Source: a virus. Taken from it: a stretch of DNA of 22,455 nt. The translations under genes were made by a program, and so were the position numbers. Below, piece by piece: positions 1 to 7,524 of this stretch. The notes below the pieces were generated by a model, which saw only the letters and a list, made by a program, of their open reading frames with translations, was not told the origin of the DNA and did no database searches. Every line of letters starts with the position of its first letter. The first letter of the stretch is position 1. The stretch covers positions 1 through 22,455 of IMG/VR virus record IMGVR_UViG_3300047319_000050. One strand, written 5' to 3'.

Positions 1-6
1 CGAAAC

Positions 7-19
7 GAAAGGGGCTTTC
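7..19. repeat. GAAAG-N3-CTTTC palindrome, copy 1
   Basis: Exact interrupted palindrome GAAAG-GGG-CTTTC, ending 3 bases before the ATG of the SprT-like gene, so it occupies that gene's ribosome-binding region. It is one of eight exact copies in the window. Function unknown. Confidence 0.8.
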
Positions 20-22
20 AGG

Positions 23-664
23 ATGAACCGCGAAACTTGGCTTAACGAAATGGCCGCCTTGATGGCACCGCGCTTTGAAGAAATGGGCTTCCCGCTGCCG
101 CCGTTCTACGTGTCCGTGGGCTTCCCGTCGAGCGGGAAAGACGGCAAGGCCGCCGCAGAGTGCTGGCATTCCAGCGCAAGCGCCGATAAGCGCTTTCAAA
201 TCCATATCCGCCCGGACGAAGCGGATTCGATGATGGTTTCCGGGCACCTTGCGCACGAACTGGCGCACTCGGCCGTGGGCTTCGATTGCGGCCACCAAGG
301 CGCATTTGCGCGCGTCGTGTTGGCGCTCGGGCTGAAGCGCCCGCTAACGTCAACGGTGGTTGGCGAAGAATTTAAAGCGTGGGCGCAGCCGTTTATCGAC
401 AATCTTGGAAAAATCCCCCACGCCAGCCTGCGCTGGACCAATGCACGCGGCCAGCAACGTGGCGAAGGCGGCGAAGGTTCTGCCCTGGATGGCGAAGGCG
501 AAGGCGAAATTTCCACAGGCCCGAAAAAGCAATCAGCCAGGCTGCTGAAGGCGTGCTGCGCGGAATGCGGCTACACGGTGCGAATCACCAAAAAGTGGCT
601 GGAAGTCGGCCGCCCGCACTGCCCGCTGCATGGTGCAATGGACGTGGAAGGCGCGGAAGACTGA
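23..664 (+). CDS. SprT-like zinc metalloprotein
   Basis: A 213-residue protein carrying a metallopeptidase-type motif, HELAH at residues 78-82, followed by a likely third zinc ligand at His91 (CGHQGAF). This is the layout of SprT/Spartan-like domains. After a glycine/glutamate-rich low-complexity linker (about 142-165) comes a C-terminal zinc ribbon, CxxC at about 179-182 and CPLH at 200-203, as in SprT proteins. Cellular SprT-family relatives (Spartan) cleave proteins crosslinked to DNA; the phage role is unknown. It is the only plus-strand gene and converges on the tail gene D. The ATG at 23 is preceded by GGGGCTTTCAGG, a weak ribosome-binding site embedded in a repeated palindrome. The family assignment is firm, but the substrate and any function in infection are not known. 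Confidence 0.85.
   Translation: MNRETWLNEMAALMAPRFEEMGFPLPPFYVSVGFPSSGKDGKAAAECWHSSASADKRFQIHIRPDEADSMMVSGHLAHELAHSAVGFDCGHQGAFARVVLALGLKRPLTSTVVGEEFKAWAQPFIDNLGKIPHASLRWTNARGQQRGEGGEGSALDGEGEGEISTGPKKQSARLLKACCAECGYTVRITKKWLEVGRPHCPLHGAMDVEGAED
459..510 (+). repeat. GGCGAA simple repeat in SprT linker
   Basis: The hexamer GGCGAA occurs five times in about 50 bases (461, 470, 491, 497, 503) and encodes the Gly/Glu-rich linker between the metallopeptidase core and the zinc ribbon. It is probably a slippage-prone flexible hinge. Confidence 0.7.
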
Positions 665-762
665 AACGAAGCGCAGGCGGGCGGTCTGCGTTTATCTGGA
701 TAAATACGGCGCATCCTGCGCGATGCGCCGGGCCATGGCTGGCGGTGTTTCGTCCATCTGGA
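665..762. other. Convergent intergenic region with hairpin
   Basis: This 98-base spacer separates the convergent SprT-like gene and D. It holds one clear inverted repeat, GGCGCAT (708-714) and ATGCGCC (723-729), with an 8-base loop. No T-tract follows on either strand, so it is not a textbook terminator, although its position between convergent genes fits a transcription barrier. No P2 ogr-like or other small gene was recognised here. Confidence 0.4.
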
Positions 763-1821
763 TTATTCGGCGCTGTCCGACTCGGCGCCGTTCATCGCGG
801 CTTCCACGTCGGCGTCGCTGTTGGGCTTCTCGCATGAAACCACGCAGCGATAGGCGTCCTTACTCATTTCGTGTTGAACGCGTTTCACTAACCATTCTCC
901 GTCTGCTTCGTCGCCAAACTCCGACACGTCCAGAATGGATTCGGCCGTCAGCTTCGGCTCGCCGGGTATGTTGACTTCGAAGTTAAAGCCGCCCCGCGCC
1001 CGCCGCGCCAATTCGGCTTTGGCGGCAGCCAGCGCCATTGCTGGCGTGGCGAAATACTGCTTTAGGCGCTTCACCGGCTCGCCCGTTCCGGCCGTCACTT
1101 CGTGGCGCTTCGCGGCTCGCGTGGCGTGGTAGTACGCCACCACAGTACCAGCGGACTCGCGCGTGGATTCTTCCCAATGAAACGCGCTGCAATTGCCGGC
1201 CTTTACCGCGATCCTGGGCAGCGCCGCGCCGCTTGCCGTCGTTGCGTCGCCGCGCTTGGTGAAAATCAGCTTGCCGCCCGCTGGCTTTGCAATCGCGTCG
1301 TATTTCTTCGCGATGCGTAGCAGCAGGTTCATATCCGATTCTTCGGACTGGTTGATGTGCGGCAGCACCACGCTGGAAAGCGCGGGCGAAACTATCGCGG
1401 CCATACCATGTTCTTTCGCCATCTTTGCGACCATCGCGCCGATGGTCGTTCCCAGCTTCCACGAACGTGATTTGTGGGATTGAAAATCGACTTTCCCTTT
1501 TGGCGTTTGATCCCACGGCGCCGCGTGCGCCAGGATCGTAAGCTGGCGCGGCCAGCCTGTACGTTTCACGCCATCGCAGACAAAAATTCCCTTTTCCGTC
1601 ATTACGCCGTCGTATCCCAGTGACAGCGAAATTTCGGCGCCGGTCGGCGGCTTTTTGATGCGCTTCCCGTCCACGTGGTCGGCCAGCACAATTTCCAGCT
1701 TGTCGGAGTTGTCGCCCGTTTCGTCTGTCAGCGACAGCGACACGAACCGGTCAACGATAACGGCCGTTATGTCGGTATCGTTCGCCTTGATGGAAAACGC
1801 GGGCGCCAGATTCATGTCCAT
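763..1821 (-). CDS. D: P2 gpD-like tail/baseplate hub protein
   Basis: A 352-residue protein of the phage late control gene D family (P2 gpD is about 387 residues). In contractile tails this protein forms the central hub beneath the tube and carries the gpV spike; it resembles T4 gp27 and VgrG cores. The N-terminal half (AFSIKANDTDIT, then KLEIVLADH) gives the usual split beta-barrel start. The C-terminal part has the typical ATPAMALAAAKAEL stretch and a late GEWLVKRVQHEMS segment. It is the last gene of the minus-strand tail run, and its start overlaps the end of the X gene by 10 bases, as in P2-type T-U-X-D clusters. In P2 the next gene is ogr; here no such gene follows. Confidence 0.93.
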   Translation of the reverse strand: MDMNLAPAFSIKANDTDITAVIVDRFVSLSLTDETGDNSDKLEIVLADHVDGKRIKKPPTGAEISLSLGYDGVMTEKGIFVCDGVKRTGWPRQLTILAHAAPWDQTPKGKVDFQSHKSRSWKLGTTIGAMVAKMAKEHGMAAIVSPALSSVVLPHINQSEESDMNLLLRIAKKYDAIAKPAGGKLIFTKRGDATTASGAALPRIAVKAGNCSAFHWEESTRESAGTVVAYYHATRAAKRHEVTAGTGEPVKRLKQYFATPAMALAAAKAELARRARGGFNFEVNIPGEPKLTAESILDVSEFGDEADGEWLVKRVQHEMSKDAYRCVVSCEKPNSDADVEAAMNGAESDSAE

Positions 1822-2033
1822 AGCGAAACCCCGCCCGTGGCCGCCACTTCCGTTTTTACGTCGATCACGGGCAGCGCCACCAGCGTGCCAACGGGCAGCA
1901 CCGGACCCATATCAGCCAGGCCGTAATTAGCCGCCAGCACGGCCGCCAGAATCGACGGCGTGACAGAGCCGTATTGTTTCCAGGCGATAAAGTCCAGCGT
2001 GTCGCCAGCACGCGCGATGTATTGCGCCGTCAT
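1812..2033 (-). CDS. X: P2 gpX-like tail protein (LysM-like)
   Basis: A 73-residue protein beginning MTAQYIARAGDTLDFIAWKQ, the signature of the tail protein X family. This is a small LysM-like fold found next to D in P2- and Mu-like phages, and it is thought to sit at the hub/tube interface. The start overlaps the stop of U by 4 bases (ATGA) and its own end overlaps D by 10 bases, so the three are probably translated in a coupled way. The length matches the family. Confidence 0.92.
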   Translation of the reverse strand: MTAQYIARAGDTLDFIAWKQYGSVTPSILAAVLAANYGLADMGPVLPVGTLVALPVIDVKTEVAATGGVSLWT

Positions 2034-2977
2034 GTGAATTTCTTTATCAGGCTATTGGTTGCGCTTTGCGTCGTCGCCAGCAGGGTAGAAACCGACGTGG
2101 TGGCCTTCCCGGCTGTCGCCAGTGCCGTGGCAGCCGCAGTGGGCAGCGTGCCCGCCACGGTGCTGATATTGTCAATAATCCGCCCCGCCGAAGCGGCATG
2201 AATGCCCAGCGTGTCGATTTTGTCCAATATCGTTTTGGCGCCGCTCAATGCACCGCCGATGTTGCCAATACTCTGCACTTGCTGCGCAACGTCCTGCGCC
2301 GTGTTCCGAAGGTCTTTAACCACGTCCATGCCACGGTTCAGCGCGCCAATAGCGCTGTTCGCTTCCGTCAGCACGGGCGCGACGGAGATTTGCACCTGCG
2401 CAGCGGCGCTTTTCAGGCTGCCCAGCGTGCTGGCGGCCGTGCTTTGTACCGTCTTTACCATGCCAGCGAAACCGGACAGCGCGGCGGCCGTGGTGCCACC
2501 TGCGGCGCTGGTCGCGACGGCCGCCACGCTGCTGGCGCTGCCCAGGATGCTGCCGCCGTCGTCGGCCGCTTCGCCGTCGTCATAGATCGACAGCCGCAAC
2601 GTGAATTCCACCTTGCGCGGGCTGCCGTCCGTCTTGTGGCTGCTTTGCTTCTCGTCCAGCCGCTCGATAACCCAGCGCCCTTGATAGAAGCCCATGCTAT
2701 CCGTCAGGTCGTACGGCAGCCCGTCGTTAGCCATGGCGCGCAGTTCATCCAGGCTTTGAATGTCGCCCTTGTAATCCGGGTAGATCAGGCCGGGCAGTTC
2801 CAGAGAATCCTCGCCGCGCCCCGTGAATTGCTTCGCCGCAAGCTGGCCCATGCGTTCCTGCGCGGGCCACTTCCACTCTGTCGTTCGCGCCCACTCCTGG
2901 AAAACCAGGGTGTTGATAGAAAACTGGTAATCGCCCAGCACCATCATGCTGGGCATGTTTCCGCTATCGCTCGCCAT
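2030..2977 (-). CDS. U: gpU-like tail protein with long C-terminal extension
   Basis: A 315-residue protein. Residues about 10-134 match the P2 gpU tail family (MMVLGDYQFSINTLVFQEW, LPGLIYPDYKG, GRWVIERLDEKQS, VEFTLRLSIYDD). P2 gpU is about 159 residues. Here an Ala/Thr/Ser-rich extension of about 175 residues follows a DDGEAADDGG hinge at 133-142. It looks helical, with hydrophobic heptad-like stretches and almost no aromatic residues, rather like a tape measure or an apolipoprotein-type helix bundle. gpU-type proteins act at the distal tail end near the tape measure and hub. The gene begins 2 bases after the T stop and overlaps X by 4 bases. The core assignment is strong; the role of the extension is unknown. 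Confidence 0.88.
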   Translation of the reverse strand: MASDSGNMPSMMVLGDYQFSINTLVFQEWARTTEWKWPAQERMGQLAAKQFTGRGEDSLELPGLIYPDYKGDIQSLDELRAMANDGLPYDLTDSMGFYQGRWVIERLDEKQSSHKTDGSPRKVEFTLRLSIYDDGEAADDGGSILGSASSVAAVATSAAGGTTAAALSGFAGMVKTVQSTAASTLGSLKSAAAQVQISVAPVLTEANSAIGALNRGMDVVKDLRNTAQDVAQQVQSIGNIGGALSGAKTILDKIDTLGIHAASAGRIIDNISTVAGTLPTAAATALATAGKATTSVSTLLATTQSATNSLIKKFT

Positions 2978-2979
2978 GC

Positions 2980-5046
2980 TTAAAAGCCCGTGTCGTAAAG
3001 CCCGGAACCCAGCTTGTTAGCTGGCGCCCCCAAGCGTGTCATTACCTCGCGTGCCGCGTCCTTACCGGGCTGGCCCGGCTGCTGGTGGAATTCGACGTGA
3101 TACTGGCGGTTATCCTGCGCAGGTGCGGCGCTCGCGCTGCGCGCCGTGGCCAGCGGTGGCACGGTCGGCGCGGTCGGGTTTTGCCCGCCCGTAAGCGAAG
3201 CGGAAATTTCTGCATTCGATTTGCCGCCTGTCCGCGCCGCAAGCGCCCGCAGGAAGTCGCCCGCTGGAAGGTGCGCCGATGCGGCCCACCAGCGGCCGTT
3301 TTTCACGTCGTCCGCGCCCTTCCCTGCGTCCACGTCAGGCAGCCCGGCAGCCTTCGCCACTCCCAGCGCCACTTCGGCCAGCGTGGCAGCCATGCCCAAT
3401 TTGCCGATAAACCCCAGGATTCCTTTCGCTGCGCCGCCCGCTGCGCCATTTACGCCATTGGCCGCGCCTTCCAGTTCGCGCAGGGAAGCCACCGAACGCG
3501 CCAGCCGGATCGTGGCGAATAGCTGAAGCGCACCGCCCGCCGTCACCAGCAACGGCGCCGCAACAGTCAGCCCAACGGCCAGCCCGCCCAACCCCATCAC
3601 AATGCCTTTCATCAGGCGCGGATTTTCGTCCGCGAACCGATTAACCTTTTCCAGCACGTCGGCCGTGCGTTCCATCGCGGTGGCGAACGCGGGTATCAGC
3701 ACCCGGCCCACGCGTTCCTGGGCATCATCCAGGCGCGCACGGGCGTTATCTACCTTGCCCGCTGTGGATTGCTGATTGGCCTTGTCTGATTCCTCTATGC
3801 CGTGGGCGCTCTTATAATTCGTCCGGTCTCGCTCAATCGCTGTTCTATTGAACATGCGCTGAAATAGCACGTTTCCTGCGTTCGTGTTCGACGTGTAATC
3901 CGAAACGAATTTCTGGACGGCGGCAGAATCTCCCAGGTTGACGCCTTTACGTTTAGCCAGCGGCAGAAGGTGTTTTTCCACCCAGGCCTGTTGGTCTTCA
4001 ATCAGCAGCTTGTTATCCACCAGCGCATCGGACTTGTAATTCGTCACAAGGCCGTTTTTCAGCTTCACTTTGCGACGGTCCAGCAGCCCGTCTGCCAGCA
4101 TGTTCGTGAATTTGTGCGCGTCCTGGTGCCCGCCGATCCATGCATTATTCAGCGTGCTGATTGCTTTGCCGTATTGCGGGGCGCCAAGCGCCTGGACCAT
4201 GAAAGAATCACCGAAGAATGCGTCATGGCTCGCGCCGATACCTGCCGCCTTCGCGCCGCGCTGCGCCGCCAGCCAGTCTTCTGCCGAAACCTTGCCTTGC
4301 GATGCCGTGATGCCCCGGAATGCATAATCCATCTGCTTACGCATTTCTTCAGCACTGGATGCGCCCCCCCGTTCGTCGGCAATCTTTGCGAGCGCATACA
4401 TTGCGCCGTCTTCGACTTCGTGGCCTGCGTGTTCGCGGTTGTATAGTTGCAGGCCGGATTTCGCTTGTAGCGCGGTCGGCAGTGCTTCCACAGCATGCGA
4501 TGCACTGCCCAGCGAAGCCTGCAATTCTCGCGCGGTCTTGAAAGCATCCGTTACTGAAACGCCGAACTGGCGCGAACCGCCTGCCGCAGAAATCAGCGAT
4601 TTCTGATCGGCCGCAGAAAGGCCGGAATTCTTGATTATGTTTACTTCGTTCTCGCGCTTGACTGCGGCGTGAATGCCCGTGGCCAGCACGCCACCAATTG
4701 CTAGGCCGGATGCGCCCACGGTGGTGGCCGCGCCGCGCATGCTGCCCGCAACGCCCTTGGCTTTGGTGTAGCGCGATTGCTCGCGGTTTAGCCGTTCCTG
4801 CGCGCGGCGCAGGCGGTCGATAGTATCGACTGTCTTTGCATACTCGCTGCGCAATGCCGAAACGTCTTTCCCCATGCGGGAAAACGTCTGGATAGATTTG
4901 CCCAGCAAAACCTGGCGCTTTGTCACGCGCCCCATTTCGCCAGAAATTTTCTTCAGGCCGGATTCAGCGGCGCCCAGCGCACCTTTCAGCGCGCCGGTAA
5001 TCGTGCCGCCGATTACGATTGTGGTATTTAGCCGCTTGTTAGCCAT
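2980..5046 (-). CDS. T: Tail tape measure protein
   Basis: A 688-residue protein at the P2 T position (P2 gpT is about 815 residues). The N-terminal 100 residues form a charged coiled coil (TVDTIDRLRRAQERLNREQS), followed by a Gly/Ala-rich membrane-like segment (about 105-128). A second long hydrophobic segment follows near residue 480 (MKGIVMGLGGLAVGLTVAA), the arrangement seen in tape measures that set tail length and may insert into the host membrane. The C-terminus is Pro/Ala-rich, then ends in a short conserved-looking tail. The ATG at 5046 lies inside the last codons of the frameshifted E' frame (stop at 5039), as in P2, so translation is probably coupled. The shorter length suggests a shorter tail than P2. 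Confidence 0.93.
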   Translation of the reverse strand: MANKRLNTTIVIGGTITGALKGALGAAESGLKKISGEMGRVTKRQVLLGKSIQTFSRMGKDVSALRSEYAKTVDTIDRLRRAQERLNREQSRYTKAKGVAGSMRGAATTVGASGLAIGGVLATGIHAAVKRENEVNIIKNSGLSAADQKSLISAAGGSRQFGVSVTDAFKTARELQASLGSASHAVEALPTALQAKSGLQLYNREHAGHEVEDGAMYALAKIADERGGASSAEEMRKQMDYAFRGITASQGKVSAEDWLAAQRGAKAAGIGASHDAFFGDSFMVQALGAPQYGKAISTLNNAWIGGHQDAHKFTNMLADGLLDRRKVKLKNGLVTNYKSDALVDNKLLIEDQQAWVEKHLLPLAKRKGVNLGDSAAVQKFVSDYTSNTNAGNVLFQRMFNRTAIERDRTNYKSAHGIEESDKANQQSTAGKVDNARARLDDAQERVGRVLIPAFATAMERTADVLEKVNRFADENPRLMKGIVMGLGGLAVGLTVAAPLLVTAGGALQLFATIRLARSVASLRELEGAANGVNGAAGGAAKGILGFIGKLGMAATLAEVALGVAKAAGLPDVDAGKGADDVKNGRWWAASAHLPAGDFLRALAARTGGKSNAEISASLTGGQNPTAPTVPPLATARSASAAPAQDNRQYHVEFHQQPGQPGKDAAREVMTRLGAPANKLGSGLYDTGF

Positions 5047-5493
5047 TGCCCGCAGTCAGTTCGTTTAATCCGTCGATCCACCACACGAACCGCGATGCGG
5101 TCATGCCCATGATTTCCGATTCTCCCCAGCCCGTGTGGCTGGCCAGGGCAAGCGCGCTGCGTCGGATGAATTCAGGCGCTAGACGAGAAAACCCGCGTAG
5201 GCCGCCGACAAACGAATGTAGTCGCGCTGGGTGAGCGATTGAATCTGCTTTTCGTCCATTTCGCACAGATTGGCAAAAATGGTGATTTCTTTTTCCAGGT
5301 CGCTGCCCTTCAGCTTGTCATACACAACCTGGTCCCGCACAACGGGTTCGCGCATGCGAAGTTTCGAGACTTTCACGCCAGCCAGGTCCATGGGGCGCGA
5401 CAGTTCAATGTCCGCGAAACCTTCGCCGTATTCCACGAAGTCTTCCGGGCTTTTGTTTTCTTCGGTTTTTGCTGCTGCTTTGCGGGTTGCCAT
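5039..5493 (-). CDS. E+E': Tail assembly chaperone E-E' (-1 frameshift product)
   Basis: This is the predicted extended product of about 151 residues made when ribosomes shift -1 at GGGTTTT near the end of E. The first about 102 residues are shared with E. The other frame then continues as SRLAPEFIRRSALALASHTG and ends in ...FVWWIDGLNELTAGNG. The C-terminal pattern, with a W...I..M motif and a Trp-rich end, is typical of the second tail-assembly chaperone encoded by P2 E' and lambda T frames. Such pairs bind the tape measure during tail assembly. The E' frame has no convincing independent start or ribosome-binding site, and its stop overlaps the T start by 8 bases. This supports frameshifting rather than a separate gene. 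Confidence 0.85.
5179..5493 (-). CDS. E: Tail assembly chaperone E
   Basis: A 104-residue protein of the P2 gpE family: a Lys/Ala-rich start, LSRPMDLAGVKVSKLRMREP, and a C-terminal NLCEMDEKQIQSLTQRDYIR. It is the unshifted partner of a chaperone pair that keeps the tape measure soluble and helps tube polymerisation. The start at 5493 has a good ribosome-binding site (ATAGGA about 8 bases upstream). The stop at 5179 lies only 9 bases beyond the slippery heptamer. It sits between the tube gene and the tape measure, as in P2. Confidence 0.93.
   Translation of the reverse strand: MATRKAAAKTEENKSPEDFVEYGEGFADIELSRPMDLAGVKVSKLRMREPVVRDQVVYDKLKGSDLEKEITIFANLCEMDEKQIQSLTQRDYIRLSAAYAGFLV
5188..5194 (-). 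promoter_or_regulatory. -1 ribosomal frameshift site GGGTTTT
   Basis: Read on the minus strand in the E frame, the codons are GCG GGT TTT CTC, which contain the canonical slippery heptamer G-GGT-TTT. Slipping back one base gives GGG TTT with good re-pairing and enters the E' frame. The E stop TAG follows 6 bases after the heptamer. A 6-bp hairpin (5126-5131 with 5137-5142) lies about 46 bases downstream, which is rather far for a classic stimulator. Confidence 0.85.
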
Positions 5494-5514
5494 AGTTGAT
5501 TCCTATATTTTTAT

Positions 5515-5527
5515 GAAAGCGACTTTC
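5515..5527. repeat. GAAAG-N3-CTTTC palindrome, copy 2
   Basis: GAAAG-CGA-CTTTC in the tube-to-E intergenic spacer, flanked by T and A so that TGAAAG...CTTTCA is symmetric over 15 bases. It abuts the hairpin 5528-5550. Confidence 0.8.
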
Positions 5528-5550
5528 AGGGCTGGCGTTGCACCAGCCCT
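5528..5550 (-). terminator. Intergenic hairpin after tube gene
   Basis: A perfect 8-bp stem, AGGGCTGG (5528-5535) and CCAGCCCT (5543-5550), with a 7-base loop, located just after the tube gene stop. No T-run follows directly on the minus strand. A partial terminator or an mRNA-stabilising 3' structure that sets tube levels above the downstream genes is therefore likelier than a full stop. Confidence 0.5.
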
Positions 5551-5559
5551 GCGCCGTCT

Positions 5560-6066
5560 TTAGATGCCCAGCAGGCTGCGAACGTTGGCCAGCGCGTCCA
5601 CGCCGTTTTTCTTGAAAACCATGTTCACCACATCGACTTCAATAACCGTGGTGCCGCCAACTTCCAGTTTGTAATACTTCAGCGTCAGCGATGTTTTCAG
5701 CTTCGCGGCCGTGCCTGTCTGCACAGTGCCCTGGTCGATTTCCTTAACCTTGCCGCGCATCGTATGCACAACACCCGTTTCGGTGCCGTCGTCGTCTTCC
5801 AGAACTTCGCGCAGCGACACGGTAATGTCGGACCCTTCCGTAACGGCGAAAGTCGCAATCACGTCTTTGTCGTAAGACTTCAGCGTGAAATCGGCTTCCA
5901 GCTTTTCCAGGCCCATCGTGATTTCGGCGGGCGCGAACATGCCGCCCCCCAGGAAGTCTTCCAGCTTGGCGGTCAGCTTCGGCGGGTTGAATTCTTCGCA
6001 CTTGCCAGCCTTGCCAAGCCCGTTATAAAAAACGTTGAAATACTTGCGGATGTTTTGGATAGGCAT
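5560..6066 (-). CDS. FII: Major tail tube protein
   Basis: A 168-residue protein of the P2 FII tail tube family (P2 FII is about 172). The start MPIQNIRKYFNVFYNGLGKAG, then PPKLTAKLEDFLGGGMFAP and ITMGLEKLEADFTLKSYDK, match the family pattern. Subunits stack as hexameric rings inside the sheath. It begins 6 bases after the sheath stop with only a weak ribosome-binding site, so coupling to sheath translation is likely. A hairpin and a dispersed palindrome follow the stop. Confidence 0.95.
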   Translation of the reverse strand: MPIQNIRKYFNVFYNGLGKAGKCEEFNPPKLTAKLEDFLGGGMFAPAEITMGLEKLEADFTLKSYDKDVIATFAVTEGSDITVSLREVLEDDDGTETGVVHTMRGKVKEIDQGTVQTGTAAKLKTSLTLKYYKLEVGGTTVIEVDVVNMVFKKNGVDALANVRSLLGI

Positions 6067-6072
6067 GGGCTA

Positions 6073-7524
6073 TTAGCTCGCGCTCGAAGAAAAGATGCTG
6101 GCGATATAGTCATTCACCAGGTGTTCGCGGAACGTTACGCGCTCGCTCGGGTAGACGGGCGTGAAATCGAAATCGAAAGCGATATCACCCTTCGCGATCT
6201 GGTCCGGCGTGTTTAGGTCCGGGTCTGCCCAGCAGGTGCCGCCCAGGATCGCGCCGATAGCCGTCAGGTGGCGCAGGAACGAATTCACGCCTTCCACCAC
6301 GTCGTTGACGTAGTTTTTTGTAATACCCTGGTCCACCGCCCACAGGTGCGCCGCCATCAGGCTGTCCGCGATAATGTCCGACGTGCGAACGACGCACAGG
6401 AACGCCCATTTCTGATCGCTCGACAGCGTGCGATTGCCCCACAGGCGAAAGCCATTCTGGCGAATCACCACGTTGACGTTTTTCGCGTTCAGCAGATTGG
6501 CGCGGCATGTGGTATCACCCATCACGAAATCAATCACGCGAGCGGTGCCTGTAACGCCGTTGATAGCCTGGTTCGATGGCGACCACCAGAAACCGCGTTC
6601 GTTGTCCGACTTCGCCAGCAAGCCAGCAGCGTGCGCACTGGTGAATGCTGTAACGTTGTTGCCGCTGCTGTCTGTCTTCGTCACCTGGGATTCAACCAGG
6701 TAAATGCGTCGGCTGTCGAAGTCGCCCGCGTATGCGATGGCGTCCGCGTCGGTCGTGCTGGGCGCGTCGGGAATGATCACCGCGCGCAGCGAATTCGCAA
6801 TGCCAGTAAATTCCGCAACCACGGCATTGGCCACGGTGCCCGTTGTCGCCGTAAAAGTCGCGGTCTCGGTGCCCGCGCCAGCGCCAGCGGGAAGTGCGAA
6901 CGTCGGCAGGGCCGTATAGCCGGAACCGTATTTCGACAGCGCAACGGCCGTAACCTTGCCGCCCGAAACCGTGGCCGTGGCCACCGCGCCCGTTCCGCCG
7001 CCGCCACCCGATGCGACCAGCGTATAAGTGCCGTCCGTGTAGCCTGCGCCAGCATCGTCAATCGCGAGCGTGGAAACGCCATTGGCCGTGCGTGTGTGCG
7101 TGAAGCCGGGCGCAATCAGAATGCGCGGCTTGTAGCCGGTCACGTGTTCGGCGCCCACGAATGCCTGGACGCCAAGGTAATTTCCGCTCGCGTCGGTGCC
7201 GCCGATGATGTTGGCGCGCTGCACCGCCGCGTCCACGTCGGCCGCAACACGAACAACGATCAGGACAGCTTTCGATTGATCGAAAATGCTGTCGATTGCA
7301 TCGGGCAGCGTGCCGTTATCCACCGAAGTGGTAAGCGCGACCAGTTTCGCCGCATCCACGCGCGAGCCAGCGACCAGCACGGGCGTATTCAGCGGGAATG
7401 CAGCCGGGTCGGCATTCGGCGCGGTGCCAATGATGCCGATAACGGAACTGGAAGCAATGCTGATTGTCCGGGAACCGTCGTTGATTTCCAGGACTTCCAA
7501 GCCGTGCAGAAAGTCAGTGCTCAT
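6073..7524 (-). CDS. FI: Contractile tail sheath protein
   Basis: A 483-residue protein of the P2 FI sheath family. The N-terminus (MSTDFLHGLEVLEINDGSRT, then SSSVIGIIGTAPNAD) and the C-terminal half (NGFRLWGNRTLSSDQKWAFLCVVRT, IAKGDIAFDFDFTPVYPSERV) are clearly sheath. P2 FI is about 396 residues. The excess of about 87 is accounted for by a Gly/Thr-rich domain at about 145-233, placed between RILIAPGFTHT and NAVVAEF. The start at 7524 has a good AAGAGG ribosome-binding site. The gene opens a new segment after a strong terminator, matching P2, where FI begins its own operon (FI-FII-E-T-U-D). Confidence 0.95.
   Translation of the reverse strand: MSTDFLHGLEVLEINDGSRTISIASSSVIGIIGTAPNADPAAFPLNTPVLVAGSRVDAAKLVALTTSVDNGTLPDAIDSIFDQSKAVLIVVRVAADVDAAVQRANIIGGTDASGNYLGVQAFVGAEHVTGYKPRILIAPGFTHTRTANGVSTLAIDDAGAGYTDGTYTLVASGGGGGTGAVATATVSGGKVTAVALSKYGSGYTALPTFALPAGAGAGTETATFTATTGTVANAVVAEFTGIANSLRAVIIPDAPSTTDADAIAYAGDFDSRRIYLVESQVTKTDSSGNNVTAFTSAHAAGLLAKSDNERGFWWSPSNQAINGVTGTARVIDFVMGDTTCRANLLNAKNVNVVIRQNGFRLWGNRTLSSDQKWAFLCVVRTSDIIADSLMAAHLWAVDQGITKNYVNDVVEGVNSFLRHLTAIGAILGGTCWADPDLNTPDQIAKGDIAFDFDFTPVYPSERVTFREHLVNDYIASIFSSSAS
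6826..7092 (-). other. Inserted GxGYT domain within sheath
   Basis: This encodes residues about 145-233 of the sheath. Two related units can be seen, DDAGAGYTDGTYTLVASGGG and SKYGSGYTALPTFALPAGAG, separated by GTGAVATATVSGGKVTAV. The pattern GxGYTxxP plus GGxGTGAxAxAxVSGGxV resembles beta-rich repeats seen in many phage surface proteins. It is probably an exposed decoration domain on the outside of the sheath. Confidence 0.7.

Noticed and set aside
708-729. GGCGCAT/ATGCGCC hairpin as a rho-independent terminator
   Set aside because: There is no T-tract on either strand; recorded only as a hairpin between convergent genes.
1478-1493. GAAAATCGACTTTC as a ninth palindrome copy
   Set aside because: It has an altered arm base and one extra spacer base, so it was not counted with the eight exact copies.
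2066-2983. Plus-strand open frame of 305 codons opposite U
   Set aside because: It is antisense to a recognised tail gene, Arg/Gln/Gly-rich, without family features.
5126-5142. 6-bp hairpin as frameshift stimulator
   Set aside because: It begins about 46 bases after the slippery site, farther than the usual 5-9 bases, so no role is claimed.
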